This document shows positions 5,917 to 9,857 of a DNA stretch of 9,857 bases, piece by piece. A program made the position numbers and the translations under genes. Source of the DNA: Peptostreptococcaceae bacterium. Lineage in GTDB: Bacteria > Bacillota_A > Clostridia > Peptostreptococcales > Anaerovoracaceae. The stretch's first letter is position 1, and each line of letters starts with the position of its first letter. The stretch covers positions 1 to 9,857 of the forward strand of contig JAENWH010000044.1 in NCBI GenBank assembly GCA_016650135.1, in the 5' to 3' direction. Below the pieces are notes generated by a model. It was not told where the DNA came from. It did no database searches and saw only the letters and a list, made by a program, of their open reading frames with translations.

Positions 5917-5959
5917 AACGGGCTCCTTACAGAGGTGCAAAACTGAAAATCGCATTGAT
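5917..5959 (+). repeat. Internal degenerate copy of the left terminal repeat
   Basis: GAGGTGCAAAA (5932-5942) repeats the inner part of the terminal repeat 204 bp inside it, and the following bases keep the pattern AAAATCGCA. Over 28 bases (5932-5959 against 5728-5755) I count five mismatches, all transitions. The preceding 15 bases match more weakly. This suggests a diverged second left end, from a nested or older insertion. Confidence 0.55.
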
Positions 5960-5989
5960 TTTCTCTCGGTGAATCACGTTTAATACAGC

Positions 5990-6028
5990 AAAAAACCATG
6001 CGTTAATATAAAAAACACATGGTTTTTT
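5990..6028. terminator. Bidirectional-type terminator at the 3' side of the passenger gene
   Basis: AAAAAACCATG (5990-6000) pairs with CATGGTTTTTT (6018-6028) around a 17-base loop. The A-run on one side and T-run on the other give terminator character on both strands. It lies 20 bases after the passenger gene's stop at 6049 on the minus strand, which fits a transcription stop for that gene. Confidence 0.7.
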
Positions 6029-6048
6029 CGAATTCGACTTGAGTCGTT

Positions 6049-6389
6049 TTAACGATTCTGCCTATTATCGATAGTTTCATTTGGATTAAATAATGACAAA
6101 TTCCCTTCATCGGGAGAATGTGAATTATATTCGTAAGCTATATGATATTGCAATAGCTCATCAATAACAACTTGATCATATTGCTGTTTCGTGCATTCTA
6201 ATTTAATGCTGCCATTATCAACAAGTTCATTGGCAACATAAATATAATAATTATTCTCAATATGACTCTTGTTCACAAGATACAGTATCCTTCAAATTCA
6301 TGATCAGGCTTAACATATACTAAAAAATATAAAATTAAGAGAATGGTTATAGCGAAGAAAAGAATAAAGATTTTTTTGTTTTTTTTCAT
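6049..6389 (-). pseudogene. Small exported-protein passenger gene with a probable frameshift
   Basis: ATG at 6389, with GGAAAGG 8 bases upstream, opens a 38-codon frame: a lysine-rich start, one hydrophobic helix (FILFFAITILLILYFLVYV), then KPDHEFEGYCIL and TGA at 6273-6275. A second 75-codon frame starts at GTG overlapping that TGA (6274-6276) and reads NKSHIENNYYIYVANELVDN, then GSIKLECTKQQYDQ, ending at 6049. Joined, they would be one ordinary small membrane-anchored or secreted protein of about 110 residues, with the anchor at the N-terminus and a hydrophilic beta-rich domain outside. One small indel at about 6275 would restore this. Alternatives are two overlapping genes or programmed frameshifting. 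I recognise no family. It is the only protein-coding content of the 1,200-bp element. Confidence 0.55.
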
Positions 6390-6651
6390 TTAAACTACCT
6401 TTCCTTAATGCCTGAAACTATTGCAACGATGCGCTCCTTTAATTGCGAAATCTTTCATAAGAACTGACTAAAGTTATTAGCGAATACCTTGATTACCTTG
6501 ATTACCTTCTATTGATCAAATATATCAGACAATAAAATAAATACTCGATTGGTTAAAAGAAGTGGTTAATAATGTGTATAAATATTGTATCTTAAATATT
6601 AAGCATATTCAAGCAATCTGAGGCTACCACATCAAAATTAGTTGGTAATTC
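6390..6651. other. Non-coding segment upstream of the passenger gene
   Basis: No supported open frame lies here. It should contain the passenger gene's promoter, but no convincing -35/-10 pair was found. The 9-bp unit CTTGATTAC is tandemly repeated at 6488-6496 and 6497-6505. Confidence 0.5.
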
Positions 6652-6717
6652 TGCAAAATCACAAGAAAATCTCATCAAAATCACAGCGGAATCACATCGG
6701 TATCACATCGGTATCAC
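6652..6717. repeat. Six-copy 11-bp iteron array
   Basis: Six consecutive 11-bp units tile 6652-6662, 6663-6673, 6674-6684, 6685-6695, 6696-6706 and 6707-6717 without gaps. Each ends in ATCAC or a close match (the second ends ATCTC); the last two are identical (ATCGGTATCAC) and the first four drift toward AAAATCAC. One copy per helical turn places all copies on one DNA face, typical of sites for a cooperatively binding protein. The same AATCAC motif recurs beside both terminal repeats. Confidence 0.85.
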
Positions 6718-6808
6718 TAAATAATAGTTTTATTATTTCAAAATAGCCTTGTGATTTTATTGTGAAAACAGATGTGGATTTTAGACAAATATCCTTTCAA
6801 ACGTTTAA

Positions 6809-6865
6809 ATCACAATAAAAAACACTATGAATAAATTTGCATATTCATAGTGTTTATGTTGTGAT
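6809..6865. repeat. Large nested hairpin near the right end of the element
   Basis: AAACACTATGAATA (6820-6833) pairs perfectly with 6842-6855 around an 8-base loop, and the outer ATCACAA (6809-6815) pairs with TTGTGAT (6859-6865). On the minus strand the inner stem is followed by a T-run. It mirrors the hairpin at the left end in position and in containing the ATCAC motif. Confidence 0.75.
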
Positions 6866-6884
6866 TTTCAATGTGATTTTAAGG

Positions 6885-6911
6885 TTTTGCACCTCTCAAC
6901 TGAACCCCTTG
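6885..6911 (-). repeat. Right terminal inverted repeat of the element
   Basis: Exact inverse of 5712-5738 over all 27 bp. Just inside it, on the element's inward strand, AAAATCACA occurs twice (in 6864-6881), matching the AATCAC motifs inside the left end. Confidence 0.95.
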
Positions 6912-7017
6912 GTTTTAATCTTAATCATTTTGGAAATACTCATCTTATCTGAATACTTTTCTAATAGAAATACTTACCTAACCAAAAAACTTGTCTGTCA
7001 GTTCCTAACACTGTATT

Positions 7018-7410
7018 TTATTTACTTGCCCAGTATTTTCCTGCTTCCTCTTCCATTTTTTCCAGTCTGATATAATAATCCGAAAACTCATTTAAATGTG
7101 CCAGTGCAATTTCCCCCGTGAATAAAGGGTCATCATCTGTTACATTTGTAACTGCATATCTCTTCCCATGTTCCATTTCAACAGTCATTCCTTTTTTAAA
7201 TTGCTGTATATTAAACTTACTCTAGTCTACACCAAGTACTTCTCCAATTTTTTTTGCCAGTTCACTGCTAATTTCTTTTTCCTTTGCAATAAGAATCAAC
7301 TCTCCTTTATTGATATTTTCACTTCTACCTTTAGTATATACCTTATTTGCTGGTTTGAGCGAAAATTCTCCATTCTTATAGACCTTTTCCCTAATCAGTG
7401 ACTTGAATCT
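7018..7410 (-). pseudogene. DUF5661-type protein, broken by an in-frame stop
   Basis: The frame reads EISSELAKKIGEVLGVD, then TAG, then SKFNIQQFKKGMTVEMEHGK, TNVTDDDPLFTGEIALAHLN and EFSDYYIRLEKMEEEAGKYW before TAA at 7018. This is the characteristic DUF5661 sequence; the family normally has Trp at the stop position (IGVDWSKF-like), so a TGG-to-TAG change is the simple explanation. Upstream the frame stays open to about 7410 (EKVYKNGEFSLKPANKVYTK) but has no ATG start, so the 5' end is also missing or truncated. It lies 11 bases after YwbE and was probably downstream in the same transcript. Function of the family is unknown. The call of family and of the nonsense site is firm; the original N-terminus is unclear. 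Confidence 0.82.
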
Positions 7411-7420
7411 TTACCATCCT

Positions 7421-7618
7421 TTATAAAATTTGCTGAACCCGCCCGACGATATTATTTTCTAATCTCACTTTTATGCCATGCGGATGCATTTGTGAATTAG
7501 TAAGAATATCTTTTACAATTCCCTCGGTTAATTTCCCCGTTCGCTGATCTTCTTTTTGAACAACCATCACTTTAATTCCCAGTTTAATATCTTTCCTAAA
7601 TGTTCCATTCATATCCAT
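7421..7618 (-). CDS. ywbE: YwbE family protein
   Basis: A 65-residue protein whose sequence is a clear YwbE match: GIKVMVVQKEDQRTGKLTEG at 14-33 and IVKDILTNSQMHPHGIKVRL at 34-53, ending GRVQQIL. The fold is a small SH3-like beta barrel in known members and the function is not established. The start at 7618 is 5 bases after the DUF2812 stop, so it is the third gene of the PadR operon; an internal ATG two codons later is also possible. YwbE proteins are common stand-alone genes, so its place here may be incidental. Confidence 0.93.
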   Translation of the reverse strand: MDMNGTFRKDIKLGIKVMVVQKEDQRTGKLTEGIVKDILTNSQMHPHGIKVRLENNIVGRVQQIL

Positions 7619-7622
7619 TCAG

Positions 7623-8186
7623 CTACTCTCTTATCGTTATTTCTCTCTTTAACTTCCTGATTTTTTGTCTGCTTTTCCCTCCTAAAACATAGAAGAGCAT
7701 CCCAAATCCAAGTAATACCAGACCGCCAAACAAATTCATAAAATGATTCGATTCTGTTTCAATATACCCCATATATCTAGCCATTGCAATGGCTATGTTC
7801 CCCCCACCTGCAATGATTTCAATCCACATAAGGGTCGTCCACCATAAATTCAATCTTTTAAAATGTGCTAATTTAGATTCATTGTCTGAATAAATATCAA
7901 AAGGTCCTTCAGAAGTTTTTTTCCTTAAAAATGCCCATCTCATGTATGTGGCCACACATTCAACCCCATTTTCATCCAGGAATTTTATGTAATTCTGGCT
8001 TTCCGGGTGTCCTGAGAAGTGCTCCAGCAGTTCAATCCGATAAGTATATAGGTTATTTGGTTTTTCTTCAAAAACATATCTGCACCAGGAATAATCTGTA
8101 AGTGCCAACCCTTTCGCCGACATTTCATTTAACCATTTTTCTTCTTTTTCGTAATTGTAATATGCTTTCCAGATAACTGTCTTCAT
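7623..8186 (-). CDS. DUF2812 domain membrane protein
   Basis: A 187-residue protein. The N-terminal soluble part (1-105) starts KTVIWKAYYNYEKEEKWLNE and contains MSAKGLALTDYSWCRYVFEE, the DUF2812 hallmark, followed by a conserved YTYRIELLEH strand. Two membrane helices follow at about 115-137 and 150-169, then a basic tail. The ATG overlaps the PadR stop by 4 bases (ATGA), so the two are translationally coupled. PadR plus DUF2812 is a recurrent two-gene unit in Firmicutes in which the regulator controls its own membrane partner; the biochemical role is unknown. A role in envelope stress or sensing is a guess. Confidence 0.9.
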   Translation of the reverse strand: MKTVIWKAYYNYEKEEKWLNEMSAKGLALTDYSWCRYVFEEKPNNLYTYRIELLEHFSGHPESQNYIKFLDENGVECVATYMRWAFLRKKTSEGPFDIYSDNESKLAHFKRLNLWWTTLMWIEIIAGGGNIAIAMARYMGYIETESNHFMNLFGGLVLLGFGMLFYVLGGKSRQKIRKLKREITIRE

Positions 8187-8512
8187 TTTGAGTAACCTCC
8201 AAGTAACTTTCTGCCATTTTCCAGCAATTCTTCAAGCCTTATGATCTCGCTTTTAATAATGGACTTCCCTAAATCTGTAATTTGATACTCTTTTTTTCGT
8301 GTTAACTCTTCTGATTTTACTGAAGTAATCCAATTTTTTTCTATCAAGGTATTAATTGCTCCATAAAGCGTTCCAGCTCCCAGGTTAACTCTTTCATCAC
8401 TTAATACTTTAACATTTTGCATAATCCCATAACCATGCATTGGCGTAAACAGTGATAATAATATGTAATACACGGCCTCTGTCAGCGCTCCTCTTTCGGA
8501 ACTTTCTCCCAT
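8183..8512 (-). CDS. PadR family transcriptional regulator
   Basis: A 109-residue PadR winged-helix protein. YGIMQNVKVL at 28-37 is in the first helices, LGAGTLYGAINTLIEKNWI at 44-62 is the recognition signature and RKKEYQITDLGKSI at 72-85 is the wing. AAGGAG lies 8 bases before the ATG at 8512. It heads an operon with DUF2812 and YwbE. Upstream is a perfect consensus-type promoter (8566-8594) overlapped by a 12-bp-arm dyad, and a 32-bp palindrome covers the leader. That arrangement is strong circumstantial evidence of autorepression, relieved by a ligand that PadR proteins usually sense; the ligand is unknown. Confidence 0.94.
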   Translation of the reverse strand: MGESSERGALTEAVYYILLSLFTPMHGYGIMQNVKVLSDERVNLGAGTLYGAINTLIEKNWITSVKSEELTRKKEYQITDLGKSIIKSEIIRLEELLENGRKLLGGYSK

Positions 8513-8530
8513 AATCTTTCTCCTTCGTTT

Positions 8531-8562
8531 ATTACGTTATGCGATGCATCGTCTAACGTAAT
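8531..8562. promoter_or_regulatory. 32-bp palindrome in the padR leader
   Basis: ATTACGTTA (8531-8539) and TAACGTAAT (8554-8562) are exact inverses, and the centre CGATGCATCG is itself palindromic, leaving two unpaired bases per arm. It starts just after the -10 element and ends about 19 bases before the start codon. It is a candidate second operator, or an RNA hairpin in the leader. Confidence 0.7.
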
Positions 8563-8594
8563 ACAAGTATATCGTTCACCGATATACTTGTCAA
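8563..8594 (-). promoter_or_regulatory. Promoter of the padR-DUF2812-ywbE operon with embedded operator dyad
   Basis: TTGACA (8589-8594), a 17-base spacer and TATACT (8566-8571) give a near-consensus sigma-A promoter on the minus strand. The dyad ACAAGTATATCG (8563-8574) with its exact inverse (8580-8591), separated by 5 bases, fills the interval between and including parts of both elements. A protein bound there would block polymerase. The PadR product is the natural candidate. Confidence 0.85.
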
Positions 8595-8599
8595 CATTT

Positions 8600-8629
8600 T
8601 TTTTACTTTACGGATTTTTACTTTACGGA
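8600..8629. repeat. 15-bp tandem duplication upstream of the padR promoter
   Basis: TTTTTACTTTACGGA is repeated exactly at 8600-8614 and 8615-8629, just upstream of the -35 element at 8594 and directly after the stop of the upstream gene. A-tracts here could act as an UP element or as a second binding site; replication slippage is also possible. Confidence 0.7.
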
Positions 8630-8633
8630 TTTT

Positions 8634-8984
8634 TTATTTTACCACAAAACGCATTACGATAAATGCAATAGCAGCACATCCTGCCATTAATGACAGGATA
8701 AATATAAAACTAGAAGCAAATGGACGGTTGAAAAGAACTTTACTTTTTATTTGATATGCCGTAGATATAAAACCGCCGATTATTACAATAGACATTAAAT
8801 CCCAGTTTTCTTCAAAGAAAGGGGTATTGTTCATGAAGCCTCTGAAAATCACATCGATAAGCACTGCAAACAGCATGAAACGACCGGTATAGGCATCGCC
8901 TTGATTAACCACATTTTTCGTTCTTTCATCTACCACCCCATAAAGTGGGACGTCTTTGAACTTTTCATTATTATTCTTAAACAT
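8634..8984 (-). CDS. Small membrane protein partner of the Xre regulator
   Basis: The 116-residue product begins MFKNNNEKFKDVPLYGVVDE with a soluble N-terminus of about 35 residues, then three hydrophobic helices at about 36-51, 65-80 and 90-112, ending MRFVVK. The preferred ATG at 8984 lies 1 base after the Xre stop; a GTG 12 bases earlier overlaps that gene and is an alternative. The AAAGGTG motif is inside the Xre coding end. It is thus the second gene of a two-gene operon with Xre. I cannot name the family firmly; small Xre-linked membrane proteins of this shape are common in Clostridia and uncharacterised. Confidence 0.8.
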   Translation of the reverse strand: MFKNNNEKFKDVPLYGVVDERTKNVVNQGDAYTGRFMLFAVLIDVIFRGFMNNTPFFEENWDLMSIVIIGGFISTAYQIKSKVLFNRPFASSFIFILSLMAGCAAIAFIVMRFVVK

Positions 8985-8985
8985 T

Positions 8986-9216
8986 TTATTCTTCACCTTT
9001 ATCCTCCATTTCCAAATAAAATAACTCTTCAAATGGTTTTTTCAAACACTTTGAAAGCAATAATGCCAGCTTAGCAGTTGGACAGTATTGACCGCTTTCT
9101 ATGGAGCCTATTGTTTGTCTGGTTACACCTGCCATTGAGGCCAGCTGTTCCTGGGTAATATCCATCTCTGCCCTGGCAAGTCTCAAACGGTTTTTAAATT
9201 TTTCGTTGTCATTCAC
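8986..9216 (-). CDS. Xre family transcriptional regulator (DNA-binding, compact)
   Basis: A 76-residue protein with a single Cro/CI helix-turn-helix. RLRLARAEMDITQEQLASMA at 10-29 and GVTRQTIGSIESGQYCPTAK at 30-49 carry the canonical helix-turn-helix, and LALLLSKCLKKPFEELFYLE closes the domain. It resembles the compact YgzD-type family. The start is GTG at 9216 (AAGGTGG 7 bases upstream); the nearby ATG runs straight into TGA. The promoter lies about 25-50 bases upstream, and two 18-bp direct repeats occur further upstream, suggesting the target of this or another regulator. It is probably an autorepressor of its own operon. Confidence 0.94.
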   Translation of the reverse strand: MNDNEKFKNRLRLARAEMDITQEQLASMAGVTRQTIGSIESGQYCPTAKLALLLSKCLKKPFEELFYLEMEDKGEE

Positions 9217-9238
9217 ATCTTCACCACCTTACAATGAT

Positions 9239-9267
9239 ACAATACCATGTTTAGAAATCAATGTCAA
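9239..9267 (-). promoter_or_regulatory. Promoter of the Xre-membrane-protein operon
   Basis: TTGACA (9262-9267), a 17-base spacer and TATTGT (9239-9244) on the minus strand precede the GTG start at 9216 by about 22 bases. Confidence 0.75.
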
Positions 9268-9277
9268 GCCAACTTTA

Positions 9278-9316
9278 CATTTAGCAATGTCTACTTGTCA
9301 TTTAGCAATGCCTACT
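9278..9316. promoter_or_regulatory. Two 18-bp direct repeats upstream of the Xre promoter
   Basis: CATTTAGCAATGTCTACT (9278-9295) recurs at 9299-9316 with one mismatch. The 21-bp period equals two helical turns, putting both copies on the same DNA face, 10 bases upstream of the -35 element. This is the layout of an activator or cooperative regulator site. Confidence 0.6.
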
Positions 9317-9372
9317 AGCGATATACGAATGTTTACCTAATGTTTTACCTGCAGAAATCATCCAAATATAAC

Positions 9373-9420
9373 CAAACAAAACCGCCAGATTGGAGCATTT
9401 CACTGCTTCATCCTGGCGGT
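9373..9420 (-). terminator. Intrinsic terminator downstream of the copper-amine-oxidase-like gene
   Basis: On the minus strand ACCGCCAG (from 9420) pairs with CTGGCGGT (ending 9381), enclosing a second small stem AGCA/TGCT. It is followed by TTTGTTTGG. It terminates the transcript entering from the right edge. Confidence 0.75.
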
Positions 9421-9591
9421 CCACTAAATTTATAATCTGCTCATATTTTTATTAATGGATATTTTTCATGTTTTAATTTTGATAATTATTCAGTAACCCC
9501 TAAATATTAGACTCATAGCAATAATAATCTTAAAGACGATTATTTTGGTTCATAAACTCATTCTGATATAATAATAAACCTCCCTTACCTG
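9421..9591. other. 3' untranslated region of the right-edge gene
   Basis: No gene is visible. AATAATC (9523-9529) pairs with GATTATT (9538-9544), a weak 7-bp stem between the stop codon and the main terminator. Confidence 0.4.
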
Positions 9592-9857
9592 TCAATTTGA
9601 TGCATATACACTTTTGCCTGCTTCGCTAAAGGACATTTTATACCCGAAAGCTTCAAGCACCGGACGAGCTGGGATATAGGTTCGTCCATGCTTTATTTCA
9701 GCTGCAGTGTCCATGGTTAATTCTTTTCCATTTACAGTATACTTATAACTGTCTATATTAAGATTAATATGTGTTCCATTAAAGGCTGCACCAACCGAAA
9801 CAACCTTTCCTTCTGCATCCGAAATATAACTGACCTTGGCACCGATGGATTCAAGCA
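9592..9857 (-). CDS. Copper amine oxidase N-terminal-like domain protein, 3' end
   Basis: The frame enters from the right edge and runs 88 codons to TGA at 9592-9594. It reads ESIGAKVSYISDAEGKVVSV, then GKELTMDTAAEIKHGRTYIP, ARPVLEAFGYKMSFSEAGK and ends SVYASN. The segment GRTYIPARPVLEAFGYKM is the signature of the Cu_amine_oxidN1 domain. Despite the name, this domain in Clostridia is a cell-envelope-associated beta module found in exported or surface proteins, often duplicated, and is not an oxidase. A second, partial unit precedes it (ESIGAKVSYI). The start, any signal peptide and other domains lie beyond the window. It is followed by a strong terminator at 9373-9420, so it is the last gene of its transcript. 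Confidence 0.9.
   Translation of the reverse strand, partial: LESIGAKVSYISDAEGKVVSVGAAFNGTHINLNIDSYKYTVNGKELTMDTAAEIKHGRTYIPARPVLEAFGYKMSFSEAGKSVYASN

Larger units (their letters stand above)
5703..6920. mobile_element. 1,200-bp non-autonomous transposon with target duplication
   Basis: The element spans 5712-6911 (exactly 1,200 bp) and is bounded by perfect 27-bp inverted repeats. On each side lies GTTTTAATC (5703-5711 and 6912-6920), a perfect 9-bp target duplication. If the terminal C/G pair is counted in the repeat, the duplication would read as 7 bp. No transposase or recombinase frame is present; the only gene-like content is a small exported-protein gene (6049-6389) that appears frameshifted. 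The ends contain AATCAC motifs, hairpins and an iteron array. A 9-bp duplication is known for several DDE insertion-sequence families, including ISLre2 and IS256, but the inverted repeat was not matched to a named family. Mobilisation in trans is inferred. The intact duplication and repeats indicate recent insertion. Confidence 0.9.

Noticed and set aside
6652..6717. CRISPR array
   Set aside because: Units of 11 bp are abutting without spacers; no repeat-spacer structure and no cas genes.
5712..6911. Plasmid replicon or group II intron as explanation of the 1,200-bp segment
   Set aside because: No replication protein or reverse transcriptase is present, and the exact terminal repeats with target duplication are transposon hallmarks.
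7200..7240. Pyrrolysine-like use of TAG in the DUF5661 gene
   Set aside because: The position corresponds to Trp in the family, the gene also lacks a start, and no other TAG-containing frame in the window suggests recoding.
6837..7401. Two plus-strand open frames at 6837-7070 and 7168-7401
   Set aside because: They lie across the element's right end and opposite the DUF5661 pseudogene, with low-complexity hydrophobic products and no ribosome binding sites.

Overview
The window is AT-rich, low-GC DNA. The gene families fit a Gram-positive member of the Clostridia: PadR and Xre regulators paired with small membrane proteins, a YwbE-family protein, a monofunctional peptidoglycan transglycosylase and a copper-amine-oxidase N-terminal-like domain. 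Shine-Dalgarno sites are of the AGGAGG type, and promoters are sigma-A-like with 17-bp spacers. The Clostridia placement rests on gene content and composition only. No RNA genes, CRISPR array or complete transposase were seen.

Layout. At 1-1000 a minus-strand PadR gene has a good promoter; its downstream partner breaks off after 32 codons and runs into an orphan HRDC domain. At 1036-1332 lies a broken relic resembling the third gene of Tn554-type elements, followed by two palindromes and a conserved two-helix membrane protein. At 1993-2844 is a DUF2975/Xre-type regulator pair. At 2890-3191 an AlbA_2 (Schlafen-like) gene is reduced to its N-terminus, with an in-frame stop and a 27-bp-arm palindrome where homology ends. 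At 3401-5370 come an alpha/beta hydrolase and a GT51 transglycosylase, with two possible microproteins between them.

The most striking structure is 5712-6911: exactly 1,200 bp with perfect 27-bp terminal inverted repeats and a perfect 9-bp target duplication (GTTTTAATC). It carries no transposase, only one small exported-protein gene that looks frameshifted. It is rich in AATCAC/GTGATT motifs, with hairpins near both ends and six 11-bp iterons (6652-6717) in register with the DNA helix. It looks like a passenger-carrying non-autonomous transposon whose transposase must act in trans.

From 7018 to 9216 the genes are on the minus strand: an Xre repressor with a three-helix membrane protein, then PadR, DUF2812 and YwbE, then a DUF5661 pseudogene with a Trp-to-TAG change. 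Both regulators have strong promoters overlapped or preceded by clear dyads or phased direct repeats, consistent with autoregulated regulator plus membrane-effector modules. The right edge holds the 3' end of a copper-amine-oxidase-like domain protein and its terminator.

Overall this is an accessory region: four small regulator/membrane-protein modules (one broken) sit among five decayed genes and one well-preserved mobile element.
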